From Lobosporangium transversale (lineage: Eukaryota > Mortierellomycota > Mortierellomycetes > Mortierellales > Mortierellaceae): a DNA stretch of 64,000 bases. Position 1 is the first letter of the stretch. Each line of letters opens with the position of its first letter. The notes under the pieces were generated by a model. That model was not told where the DNA came from. It did no database searches and saw nothing but the letters and a program-made list of their open reading frames with translations. The stretch lies in NCBI RefSeq assembly GCF_002105155.1, contig NW_019028981.1, positions 248,001 through 312,000 on the forward strand. Direction: 5' to 3'. Positions 34,700 through 45,924 of this stretch are shown in pieces. A program made the position numbers and the translations under genes.

Positions 34700-35947
34700 T
34701 AGATTGTCAATAGTTTTTTCTCAGTTTTTCACTCTTTCTCTCTCTTTCTGTAGCTGCCGCCATGTAATCCTAATGATCCTTTAGTCTCGAAAAGTAATCA
34801 ATAAAATAATTTTTTTTTTAAAAAAAAAAAAAAAAAAAAAAAGAATGCATATCGATGCAACTACACATCCTTCCCTTTAATTTGCAAGCATAAGAGAGGA
34901 CACCCTATTCCTCGGGTAATGCCAGGAATATATCCACGTTACGGTATTCGGCATGACCTTTCACTTTTAAGGCATGAGTTTTCATGAACAACGAAGTTCT
35001 TGGCAGGGCAACGTGCCATTTGTAGCAATCATCCTTTTGTTAGCACATAGCATACTTGTCAAGGTCAGCTAGAACAGCACGGTTCAATGGCCTTGCCTTG
35101 CCATTTGTGATGTTGCTAGCGGAGTTGAGCGCAGCAATTCAGTCTCAAACAAACATGCTGCTAACCTTGCTCTCTACAGCTAAGTCAACGCTGCTTGTTT
35201 AGCTTAGAGCCATTTCAGTACAGTTGATGTGTGATTTAAAAAAAAAAAAAAAGGTGATAAAGGGCTGCGGTTTAATGAATTGACTGATCTCTGATTTGAC
35301 CTGGCAAGTTTGCCTGGATAACGCACTTTACAAAAAAAGGGCATTGATTACTCAACATTAAGATAAGGGACGCGACGCGTTCCTCGGCACGAGCCTTTTT
35401 ATTGGTATTCTTTCCATTGGGAGGAACTTGTTAGAATTGCTAGAGTTCACTGCATTGTTTAAAACAATAAAACTCGACTGATATTCGGCCAACTCTCAAA
35501 ATGTGTATCTACTGTTGACTGGCGTAACTTCAAACGGCTTAGCTCAGGGAATAAGCTCTGCATCTCCTAGTACAAGAGACGAGAATATCTATTCTGCCTC
35601 AGTAGCTGTCATAATTCTATTGAAGTGTCTTAAGGCGTTTTTTGCATCACATATTGTCCTGCTTTTTACATATTCCCAGCACTCTCTCGATCCAAGGGCT
35701 GTGACATAACCATCAAAGGATACATATTTGTCAAAGCACCGATACATCCCTTGAGGAAGTGCAGGAATATGTTGAAAGTATTGTTCAAGGAGCACAGGGG
35801 TAGGCAATAGCGTGTGGGTAACGTTTAGATGTTTTTACGGTTACATATTGAGCTCGGACAGTCGCCTATGTATTCCCTCAACAATTGCGTCCCTTCTTTT
35901 CTCCCTCTCTTTTCTCTTTTTCTCATCTTTTTCTATTTTATCAATTT

Positions 35948-35978
<31 letters not shown>
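34700..35978. other. 1.28-kb intergenic interval with a coding-like scrap
   Basis: This holds the kinase 3' flank (AATAAA at 34800, then a T/A homopolymer), scattered T-rich sequence, and one protein-like open segment on the minus strand (next entry). No intact gene is seen. An A run of about 28 nt abuts the start codon of the Rieske gene at 35979. Confidence 0.45.
35589..35825 (-). pseudogene. Coding-like remnant, unknown family
   Basis: The minus strand is open over about 78 codons and reads with natural protein composition, for example GMYRCFDKYVSFDGYVTALG and SRECWEYVKSRTICDAKNAL. A stop lies just upstream and no start codon or neighbouring exon with a matching frame was found. It may be a fragment of a lost gene. 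Family not recognised. Confidence 0.3.
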
Positions 35979-35980
<2 letters not shown>

Positions 35981-38607
35981 GCTTTTCTTTTGGATGGCAG
36001 TGATCCTGCCGCCGACACTCGTATTTGCCTATGTGGCCCTGTCGGGTTTGTTCCTACTGCTACGTTCCAGTCTCCAGAGCTCTCAATCGCGTCTGGGATC
36101 GTTCCTAGTGGTATTGATTATCATCTCCTGTTATTTACTCGCATTCCATGAGATGTCGCGTCCTATCTGGCGAGATCTTGTCGGGCCATTCGTCACTCAA
36201 ATCCTGAGACAACTCTCCTCACTTGCTATGATGGGCCCCTCCTCTTCAAAGTCCATGGTTGTATTCTCAACTGAAGGCAGCGTAGGAGAGGATATAGACA
36301 CCAATGCTCCAACCCCTGCTCATCCTCTCGAGGTCTCGAACAATTGGTTAGGTGAAGGAACACAGGCACTTTTGCCGATTATTGAGCGCGAAGCACATGT
36401 TTCTCACTTAGTCGCTTTGTCCTTGGGGTTGTTCATGTCGTCGCATGTTACTGCCATGACCAATTCACTCAAGAAGCGAAAGATTCCAGAGTACATGTGA
36501 GTCTTGGAAGGAAAATTTTAATTCATGCAATTGTAACAAAAAAAAATTTTGTCATGAACTTACTGACATGTGTCATATTTTAGGTACTCGTTTGCAGACA
36601 TGTCCTTTCGTATTGTGCTCAGCCTCGAATTCTATTTGGGAACCGTCCTCTGGTTCCGGTTCTGTCTCGCACCTGTACTTGCGTATTTAGGCTTGACAGA
36701 GACTCGAGCTGCCAATGTTGAATGGATGGGAACACTGGTCCTTGGGTTCTCTCATACGACCGCGTTTGCCTTTGGCAATTTCTTATACCAAGATTACTAT
36801 CGACGTGGATTCGACAAGAAACCAGAGTATGCGTTCATCAAATATTATTCTATCTATGGGTCCATCTTTGTCATTGGAAGAATGACCAGTCAGGTCCTGT
36901 GCTCTATGAAGAGTAAGCCCCTTTACCTCTCTCTCTCACTTCTTCTTCTCTCTCTTCTGTTTTATATGTATTTATATTGGGAAATTGACTTTTTTTTTTC
37001 ACCTCTTGGTTTGGCAAATTGTGTTTAGCTTGCAGTCGCGATGGTGAGGCTCTTCTTATGCTTGCCATCTATTTCCTGGCATTCCTCCATGTCACAATCG
37101 AAAATGAGACCTTTCATGTAAGACAGACCTCCGCTACGACACAACCGGTTTGCACGAGCTAGAACTGAATGTCATTGATTCTGTTATTTATTTCCCCCTC
37201 CTTTTTTTTTAATTGAAAATAGAATATTGTTTGGCCGTTGATAACTATTGGTAGCTTTGCAGTCTTTTTCCTGGATATGTACATCCTACCGTTGGCGTAC
37301 CAGACAATTAATGCATTGATGACACCTGTCGAAGCAACTCCACCTTTGATTACTATTCTGCTGACAAGCGCCGTTGCCATAACTATGGTTCGTTACCTAC
37401 AAACCCGTCCTGCGCAGCCCGAGGACGCTCCAGTCTTTGAACAGATCCATGATCAGAAACGACGTGCTGCTCAGTTCCCTCCTCCATTCCCCAATGGTTG
37501 GTACAAGCTTGCACGATCAGGAGATGTCAAACCGGGACAGGTGATCAGTGTCAATGGGCTCGGACGTGCGTTCGCAGTGTTTAGGGGTCAAGTAGATGAG
37601 GAAGTCCATGTCCTGGATGCGCTTTGTCCCCATCTGGGGGCGAATATTGCCATTGGAGGTGTGGTGGAGGGAGATGCCGTCAAGTGTCCCTTCCATGGTT
37701 GGAAATTCGATGGCAAAAGTGGGCAGTGTATTGATATCCCCTACGCAAAATCAGTCCCGAACTTGGCCAGGACCAAACGATGGACTCATAGAGAGTTTGC
37801 GGGGGTGATTGCCGTCTGGTATGATGCTGAGGAACGAGAACCGATGTATGAGCCTGTGCCGTTCCCTTTGAAGGAAGGAACATTCCGTAGGGTTGGCTAC
37901 CGTCGTGGAACACTTCCGATGCATATTCAAGACTTTGCAGAGAATGCCTCTGACTGGTAAAAAAAAAAAAAAAAAAAAAGAGCTTGGACGAATAATGGTA
38001 TATCCTTGCACATTGTCTTTCTCCAATCGTTTTGGTTAAACATGTTTCTCTCTCTCTTTATCACACTAGGATGCATTTCAGTTTGCTTCATGACCGCCTA
38101 TCAATTCCAATCCTGGACCGCTTCTTTTATATCAAACACAGAACTGAATGTAACTACAATCCCGAGACCAACCCTTATAATTTTGTCTTCAATGATTACC
38201 CTACAATTCATTCTATCTTCAGTGATGCACCAATCCAAGCGGCAGAGGCTCAAGCTCAGGTCGAGTTCACAGGACCTGGAGGGCTTGTTTATTTCCGCTT
38301 CTTCACTCCTAGAGGGGAGGTGGCTGTTGTGAAATCATTCTTGCCTGTGGGAGAGAAGGGTTTACAGTTGACGATGGAGGATGAAGCCTATGCAGAGAAA
38401 ACAGTGCCATGGTTTGTAGCCAAGCACGTGGTCCGTGAGGCCAATAAGGCCTTTGATGATGACATTTTTGTGTGGCGCCACAAGACCTATATGCACAAGC
38501 CCCTCTTTGTGAAAGAGGATACGTCTATGAAGCAGTTTCGGGATTACTACAAGAAATTTTACTCGCCTAACAGTCGAACTTACGCCCACGACCGACTAGA
38601 TTGGTGA
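35979..38607 (+). CDS. Neverland/DAF-36-like Rieske oxygenase with long membrane N-terminus
   Basis: Exons are 35979-36496, 36584-36912, 37029-37117, 37223-37956 and 38070-38607, encoding 735 residues. The C-terminal half, from about residue 390, matches the cholesterol 7-desaturase family (insect Neverland, nematode DAF-36). It has a Rieske 2Fe-2S site CPHLGAN then CPFHGW (CxH-17-CxxH), a mononuclear iron site ENASDWMHFSLLH (N-x2-D-W-x-H-x4-H), and the family tail IFVWRHKTYMHKPLFVKED with RDYYKKFYSPNSRT. Upstream lie about 370 residues with several hydrophobic segments (MLFFWMAVILPPTLVFAYVA, LGSFLVVLIIISCYLLAF, LLMLAIYFLAFLHVTI, TIGSFAVFFLDMYILPL). Animal members have one short anchor instead. 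Likely an ER sterol or steroid oxygenase; the substrate is not shown. NGWYKLARSGDVKPGQVISV marks the start of the catalytic part. Confidence 0.88.
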
Positions 38608-39239
38608 GGAAAAAAAAAAAGAAGAAGGGTGCCTAGTGTTTAGCAACAGCAAATACTATATATGATACCAGTCTTTTTTTATTTCTCGTAGCAAGAATTC
38701 ATGCTTGCTTTTTGACTTAAATACACAAATTTTTTTTTTTTTTTTTTGCAACTACGATTCCATCGTGCTGAGAAGACAACCATGCATTCATTGATTGATT
38801 TGAAACTGACCTAAACACCGCATCGTCCTATGTAATGAGGTCCTTGTAAAAGCATTGGCCAGGTCGTAAATTATAGGGTTGGTTGATCCACCAATAATAC
38901 AACGCGTGTTTGGTTTATTTTTTCAGGCACAAGATACCGCAAGGTCAATGCTATCAACTTTTTCGCATTGATCTTTTGTTTGCTACAAATGGCCTAACAA
39001 TCCAGATCTGTTGTGGGAATCCATGATGATCTTCCTCTTATTGTTTTTTTTCTTTCTTTTTTTTTTTCCTTTCCTCCATTGCTACTATTATACATGTGGT
39101 ACAAAGCCTCTTCTCTTATCATCCATCACAGCTCCATGTTGAGCGAGTCCAGGCAATTTGTTTACCCGTTCCATCTTTTTGATTATCTCCGTCGATATAT
39201 TCTTTACTGCTCTACCCTTGTCACCATCCCTATTTCATC
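38608..39239. other. Convergent intergenic gap
   Basis: About 630 bp between the convergent Rieske and inhibitor-2 genes. It contains T runs near 38730 and 39050. An open stretch on the plus strand at 39013-39348 is low complexity and antisense to the inhibitor-2 Glu tract. No gene is supported. Confidence 0.4.
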
Positions 39240-40201
39240 TCATCCTCTTCTTGCTCTTGTTTCCTCTTCTTCTTCTTCTTCTTCTTCTTCTTCATCATCA
39301 TCATCAACCAAATCGTGCCCTAGTTTGAGTGCCTCCCTCATATTATAATGCTCTGCACGCAACTTGGTAAACTTGCCATGTTCTATAAAGCCAAATAAAA
39401 AAAAAAAAAAAAAAGAGAGAGAGAGAGGATTTAATGGGATAAATATTCTTCCTGATCCGACTTTGACATTGATACAACCATTTTGACTATTACCGGCTTT
39501 GCTTCCTTCTTCTTCCGAATCCTGCCATTCATCAGGATCTCGTCCATCCCTGTCCTCGTCCTCATCACCATCATCGTCATCATCGTCATCATCGTCATCA
39601 TCTAGTCCAGGGAGATATGAAGGCACAGGGGGCGTGTGAGCCAATGCAGCTTGATGTTTCTTTTGTCCATCAAGCGAAAATGCCTCTAATAACAGCGTAT
39701 AAAAGAAAGGGAGGAAAAAAAAAAAAAAAAAAAAAAAAAAAGCGTTAGTAAAAAAACACTTGTAATTTGAAAATGTGTCTTGAGACTGCTTCATATATAT
39801 TCATATATGTCTCTTCACCATCAGTGTCTAGGTCCTTGTCAAGCTCTTGATTATAGTATACATAAGGCGTCTTGGGTTCATCAATCTTCATGGTTGAATC
39901 CTTTTGCGCCTCAGTGAGAGCAAGACTTTCTTCATCCCACTTTAACCTTAGCGATATAATAAAAGCAACGTATGAATATTTCAGAGAAACCCCAAGAGAG
40001 GAAGCCGATGCATTACTCATTTCGTTCATTCAATTCAATAGCCATTTTAACTCTTGAACTTTTCTTTCTTTACCTCGGAGCGTTTTCGTCAATCGGTTGC
40101 TGTTGAGCATTTGTGTTCTTTTTGAGGATGCCTTTAACTTGATGCTGGTCTTCTAAAGAGCCCAAGGTATTTGTCTGTTTCTGTGTCTGTATTGATTCCA
40201 T
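39240..40201 (-). CDS. GLC8: Protein phosphatase 1 inhibitor-2 (GLC8/PPP1R2 family)
   Basis: This is a small disordered regulator that binds and modulates PP1 catalytic subunits. Exons are 40201-40074, 39946-39819, 39685-39494 and 39382-39240, encoding 196 residues. Three family contact sites appear in order: the SILK-type KGILKKN near residue 25; [11 protein letters not shown] with [13 protein letters not shown] (the family KWDE...MKIDEP.TPY block with its regulatory Thr); and [20 protein letters not shown], the helix that covers the PP1 active site. Between them lies an Asp tract with [11 protein letters not shown], and the C-terminus is a Glu run encoded by a ctt repeat. The second splice (phase 1, after DTD) is the least certain border. 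Confidence 0.88.
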
Positions 40202-40417
40202 GTCTTTTTCTTTTTTTGTCTGAGAAGAATGTGTAGAAATGAATTCGAACTTTGCTGATGAACAAAAAAAGAGAGTTTATTGTCCCTTTTCCGTTACATA
40301 AATGTTTACATGTCCATGTCCAACAACATTCGCACGTCTGAGCCCTTACACGTGCGAGAAAGAAAATCATGCTCTTCTTCAAAGGATTTTTATTTTATTT
40401 ATTTTTTAGGAACTACA
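40202..40417. other. Inhibitor-2 promoter abutting the giant inverted repeat
   Basis: The 216 bp upstream of the inhibitor-2 start separate it from the left arm of the palindrome. The last 24 bp (about 40394-40417, atttattttttaggaactac) are themselves repeated in inverse orientation just beyond the right arm at 48041-48065. Confidence 0.5.
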
Positions 40418-40439
40418 GTCTTGAGGATTAATGTTGGCT

Positions 40440-40690
40440 ATTTTGAGTATCTCTGGTGTATCAAGTGTCTCAAGGTCCTAAGTGTCTTGGATGCCTTGGG
40501 GTATCTTTGGTGCCTTGAGTGCCTTGTGTCCTGGGTACTTTGGGTGTTTTGGGCGGGTATATTGGGTACCATGGGTATATAGGGCCTTCTGGACGCCTTG
40601 GGTATCTTGTGTCTAGGGTGTCTTGGGTACCTTGGCGCCTTGAGCATCTTGAGTATCTTGAGCACCCTGGGGACCTTGGGTATCTGGGTT
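40440..40690. repeat. Degenerate 9-10-bp minisatellite, left arm
   Basis: Tandem variants of a unit like ttgggtatc / cttgagcatc / cttgagtatc fill this stretch. They vary in length and sequence and give runs such as SILSILSTLGTLG in one frame. The mirrored copy is at 47755-48005. Confidence 0.75.
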
Positions 40691-40789
40691 TTTTTTTTAT
40701 TATTAATATTGTTGTTGTTGCAAGGTATTGTTGTTGTAGTTACATATTATAATGTACATATTATAATATTACACATTATATTACTATTA

Positions 40790-40799
<10 letters not shown>

Positions 40800-40820
<21 letters not shown>

Positions 40821-41125
40821 TTTTTTCTTATTTTTTATGTTTTTTTATGCTTTTTTTAGTTTTTATATTTTTTTTTTGCTTTTTGTTTTTATATATTTTT
40901 TTTTTTGCTTTTTGTTCTTTTTATGCATTTTTTTTTTGCTTTTTTAGTTTTTTTTTATATTTTTTTTTTTGTTTTTGTTTTTTATGATGTTTTTGGTCTT
41001 TTTTTTTTTATGATTTTTTTTTGGTTTTTATGTGTTTTATGGATTTTTTTTTTGTTTTTCGCGTTTTTTGATTTTTTTGGGTTTTTTTTTTCGCGTTTTT
41101 CTGATTTTTTGGGCTTTTTTGGTTT
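40800..41125. repeat. Extreme T-rich tract, left arm
   Basis: Over 300 bp are nearly all T on the plus strand, broken by isolated G, C or A (tttttgctttttgttttt types). It begins with a tta trinucleotide run near 40795-40820. Open frames through it are only F/L/Y-rich low complexity. Confidence 0.85.
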
Positions 41126-41432
41126 TTATGTGCTCGGCATCGACCGTCGCCTTTTGTCAGGCTTGGGGAAGGCCGGGCCTAGGCTCGGCCAGAAGAGGGG
41201 CCAAGAACCTGGATGCCTGTCGAGGGACGTGGTAGCTCTTACTGGGATGGTAGTGACTGAAGGAGAAAGAGAAAAAAAAGAAAAGAAAAACAGTTAGTAT
41301 CATAGACATTAAGATGGAGTGTGAGAGCTGTGGTCTTTATCTTTTTTTTTTTTTTTTCAAGTAAGAGTGGATGTTTTTTTTTTTTTTTTTTTTTTTCTTT
41401 TTCTTTTGGAAGTGGTGCTCCTTACCTTTCAT
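41126..41432 (-). CDS. Candidate two-exon mini-gene, left arm
   Basis: Exons 41432-41426 (ATGAAAG) and 41256-41126 join across a 169-bp GT..AG intron with a pyrimidine-rich acceptor, giving 45 residues (MKVTTIPVRATTSLDRHPGS to KPDKRRRSMPST). Upstream on the minus strand lies a TATAAAAA box about 65 bp before the ATG. The protein is basic and Pro-rich, with no recognised family. The gene-like features are a TATA box, a pyrimidine leader and a consensus intron, but it may be a truncated first part of a gene or a non-coding transcript. An identical copy is at 47014-47319. Confidence 0.3.
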
Positions 41433-41811
41433 TTTCGTCAAAGTGATTGAGGAATAAAGAAAAGAAGAAAAGAGAAAAAGTGGGCAGATGACACCTTTTT
41501 ATATGTTCGTTTTCAAAAGCCAAGAGGCAAGTGACATCATCTAACGTTGTCCATCGTTCTATCGATTTAATATCGATTTAATTCTGAGATTGCACAGTGA
41601 AAGAAACGAAGCAAGGATGAAGCAAAAACGACCGAGTGAGAGATTCATGTGATGTGCGCGCGTTCATTGTCCTTACATTTCACATCTATTGGTCCGTCCT
41701 GCTGGTGGCAAAAAGTCTAAAATTGAGAGAGCGAATAGCAGCAGATGCATGGAATCTACGCCGCTCATTATCCGCCTCTGATGTCATTCAGTGATCCTCG
41801 GACCCCTCTCA

Positions 41812-41885
41812 CACCCCTTGGCACCAAAGCAAGCAAAAACTCCTCTCGCCCCCCTTGGCACCAAAGCAAGCAAAGACCTCTCATA
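41812..41885. repeat. Two tandem copies of a ~39-bp unit, left arm
   Basis: The core ccttggcaccaaagcaagca occurs twice in tandem, each followed by an aa-ctcct or gacctct tail. The mirror copy lies at about 46557-46630. Confidence 0.7.
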
Positions 41886-42167
41886 CTCCAAGCACTGGAG
41901 ATAAGAGCATATGACAATGACAAAGTGAAGAAATTTATTTGGACAATGAGCAACGAGCAACGAGCAACATGCAGTGTGATGCGATTAAAGTAAACAGGAC
42001 AAAGGCCCATAACATAAGCACACTGATAGTCGCATTTACACACCCATGCTCACAGGCAGCAAGCCTTGATCTGGAATAGAGGCAGCTCATCTTGACAACC
42101 CCCAGCCAAGTTTGTCTTTGGTCCTCCCTTTCCCTCGAAGAGGCCGACTGCGCAAATCGAAAGTGTC

Positions 42168-42259
42168 AAAAAGGGTTGAAAAGGATTAAAAAGGATTAAA
42201 AAGAATTGAAAAGAATTGAAAAGGATTAAAAAGAATTGAAAAGGATTGAAAAGGATTAA
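42168..42259. repeat. Decamer tandem array, left arm
   Basis: About nine units of aaaaggatta / aaaagaattg in tandem. The mirror array is at about 46188-46277 as tccttttcaa / ttctttttaa. Confidence 0.85.
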
Positions 42260-42521
42260 ATGAAATAAGAGTACATTATCAAAGTACTATTCAAGATAAT
42301 TCAGTGGAATATGAAAAGATAAACAGTACTGTGCTTGCTATCGCCATTTGCATGCTGCTTTTATTCATTTGTCTCGCTCCACAAGCGATAAGTGTCATCA
42401 ACAAGTCACATTGTTCTCTAAACGCCTACCTCCTTTCTCTTCGCATATGGAAGCATAAGCATGAATAAGTAGATATGAAATAAAATTAAATCATTAAACA
42501 AAATAAATATAAAATTAAATA

Positions 42522-42671
<150 letters not shown>

Positions 42672-43435
42672 CAGAAAAAACAGAAAATAAAAAAAAAAAA
42701 ATGAAATGAAATAAAAATAAAAGTAAAAAAATAAATAAAAAAGAAAAGAAAAGTAGGCTATTGAATTATTGAGTGTGCCTTTTGAAATAAAATCATAGTT
42801 AAATAAAGTGTAACCACCTTTTCTTCTTTTCTTTTTACTTTGCTTGACCAGCTTGTCGGCATCCACACACTGGAACTGGCTCAGTACGCTCTAGCGGCAA
42901 TTGCTGTCTCCGTATGAACAGTATGCGTACGCATTTTAAATGAACAATGAAGAACAAGTAACAGAAATCTCTGTTGAAAAGCAGCTCTTTGGTTTCAATC
43001 ATAACAAAGTTATAAGCTTTCTGATGAATGCAGCTTAACGGCTCAAGAAGAACCAACTTTATCTGAGCACGAGCCACGCATAGTCGCGCTCATCGCGTGT
43101 GGAACGTGGCAATCATAATATGCACAAACAGCAACAACAACAACAACAACAACAACCCCCCAAAAAAAAAAAAAAAAAAAAAAGGTAACCAGATCAGTAA
43201 TCAAGATGAATGCAGGGTCTTCGCATTTTGATTAGCCTTTATGTTATCGGGGGTATTACGGATATCGAGGACATTGAGGATATCGAGGCTATTGAGAGAT
43301 GTAATGTAACATATTTACCTCTATCCCTCATCTATCTAATCTTTTTTTTTATTTTTTTTATTTGGGAGCAGCTACTTAGGCCGGCATCCTTCTCCTCTCT
43401 TACCTTCTGCTCTCCTAACTTCACTTACTAGTGCC

Positions 43436-43824
43436 TCCGGCAGTGCAACTCCTTTCTTCATAAAAGCTATATTACAAGTTTAAGTTAGTCATAGATGTGC
43501 TGGTCTAGAGCGCCTCTGGTAATGTTAGAGCCCCTTCCCTCCTAATCAAGCTGCCCTGCGAGCTTACTTTGGCCAAAGTTGTGCCGGTTTTGGGTACCTC
43601 TGGCAATGCAAGAGCTCCTTCACCCCCAGTCGAGCTGTCCCCAAGTCAATAGCGATCAAACTCGTGTTGGTCTTGAGTGGATTTACAAGCACTAGAAAGC
43701 CACTAGCTCCAACTCTTCGAGCCCTCATCTCAACGTATAGCTTATGAAGATGTGATGATCTTTTAGTTTGTAAATCGGGAACATTCACGAGAGGCGGGGA
43801 TAGAACAATATGAATCGTTCTCAT
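43436..43824 (-). pseudogene. Decayed RNI-type leucine-rich repeat remnant
   Basis: The minus strand reads LVNPLKTNTSLIAIDLGTAR, close to the ribonuclease-inhibitor-like consensus ALKTNTSLTxLDLxxNxIG. It is followed by weaker repeats of similar spacing (GALTLPEAL after a frame change; TSMTNLNL). Stops and frame changes interrupt it. It appears to be a truncated and eroded LRR gene of the NLRC3-like kind that is expanded in several early-diverging fungi. The palindrome arm begins where another PEAL-like block would continue. Confidence 0.5.
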
Positions 43825-45001
43825 ATTGCTAAGTTCTATGATGCGAACAGGTTCTTCGTATCGTGTGGATGCTGGAAATAATTACCCGATAATACTTCAA
43901 AAACAACCGAGTCCAAGTCGAAAGGTTGATACACTTGGCACTTTTAGGGCATTCGCAAATGCTTCAATTCAGTCTTGGACCAATTCCAGTTGCATATGAT
44001 GTCCAACTCTTAAGTACGTCTTGTATTGGCTAAGGAGCTGAATGATTTTTCAGTTCTGGCCTTGGATCGCAATCTGATAATTGCTTTACCAAGCTTCCGA
44101 CCATATTTGGCATCATTCACCTTCACTGTATCTGCAAAGGTCTCCTGTTATTTTTCGTTGTGCGCTGAATGATAGTGCTCGAAACAAACCCATTTAGCGT
44201 GGTCTGTCTCGGTCGTGGGCCCTGTACAGATAGCCGAGTTGTCCGTCTTCACCGTTGAGCTCGGCCGTTGGGGGGTTAGCTCCTTCAAGTTCCTCATAAC
44301 TATCAACTGTGCAGATGCCGTTCAAGGCTGAGTACTCAACAGAGAGCACTTTCATAAAGTCAATTGAATAACTGATACCGGCATCGCTCAAATTTGAGGC
44401 AGATGTCAGGAAAACGAGCGAGGGCTTCCCCATTCTCAAGTTGTGTTACTATAAAGGAATAAATATATAGTCCCTATACTTGCGAAAGGACTCCGTGCTG
44501 TTTCGGACTTCATATCCATCATGGTTGGCAATATGAGTTTAGTTCTAGCTTCTCTTGCTTGCCTTTGCGATATGATCTCCGCATTCACATAGGAAACGAA
44601 GACGGAACTTGTTCCTTTAGATATTTATTGAGTCCCATTTGTAGGTAATGTTATAAATAGCCAAGGGGCTGGATGTATTGAAGTGAGAGTGAGGTAAAGT
44701 ATGTATGGATACAATACACCTTGTTCCTTTCTCTCCCCAGTATGGCCTCTACAGGATATTTCAGCACGCCTGGATGCTTCTCCTAAGCTACGTTCCATTT
44801 TTTTTACGCGTACAATTGGATAGTCGCTCAAGAAAGGCCAATGTTTCGTATCTACTCCTTGGTTTTAAGCTGTTACTGTGTGCCATGTGTATGTGTGTGT
44901 CGTCCAGACGTCTATTGTGTAGTAAAGCATGGCCTATTAGATCACGCGCAGAGCTTCGAGCAGTTATTTCTGACGTTTCCGGAATATTAAATAACGTATA
45001 C
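43436..45001. other. Unique 1.57-kb centre of the inverted repeat
   Basis: This sequence is not repeated in the arms. Its left 400 bp contains decayed leucine-rich repeats on the minus strand (next entry). A minus-strand open segment at 44194-44439 reads GKPSLVFLTSASNLSDAGIS and later EELEGANPPTAELNGEDGQL, possibly an exon of a decayed gene of unknown family. The remainder shows no recognisable feature. Confidence 0.6.
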
Positions 45002-45765
45002 GGCACTAGTAAGTGAAGTTAGGAGAGCAGAAGGTAAGAGAGGAGAAGGATGCCGGCCTAAGTAGCTGCTCCCAAATAAAAAAAATAAAAAAAAAGATTA
45101 GATAGATGAGGGATAGAGGTAAATATGTTACATTACATCTCTCAATAGCCTCGATATCCTCAATGTCCTCGATATCCGTAATACCCCCGATAACATAAAG
45201 GCTAATCAAAATGCGAAGACCCTGCATTCATCTTGATTACTGATCTGGTTACCTTTTTTTTTTTTTTTTTTTTTTGGGGGGTTGTTGTTGTTGTTGTTGT
45301 TGTTGCTGTTTGTGCATATTATGATTGCCACGTTCCACACGCGATGAGCGCGACTATGCGTGGCTCGTGCTCAGATAAAGTTGGTTCTTCTTGAGCCGTT
45401 AAGCTGCATTCATCAGAAAGCTTATAACTTTGTTATGATTGAAACCAAAGAGCTGCTTTTCAACAGAGATTTCTGTTACTTGTTCTTCATTGTTCATTTA
45501 AAATGCGTACGCATACTGTTCATACGGAGACAGCAATTGCCGCTAGAGCGTACTGAGCCAGTTCCAGTGTGTGGATGCCGACAAGCTGGTCAAGCAAAGT
45601 AAAAAGAAAAGAAGAAAAGGTGGTTACACTTTATTTAACTATGATTTTATTTCAAAAGGCACACTCAATAATTCAATAGCCTACTTTTCTTTTCTTTTTT
45701 ATTTATTTTTTTACTTTTATTTTTATTTCATTTCATTTTTTTTTTTTTATTTTCTGTTTTTTCTG

Positions 45766-45924
<159 letters not shown>

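Noticed and set aside
40598-41297. Long F/L/Y-rich open frames in the left arm and twins in the right arm
   Set aside because: They translate the T-rich tract and the minisatellite; composition is that of simple sequence.
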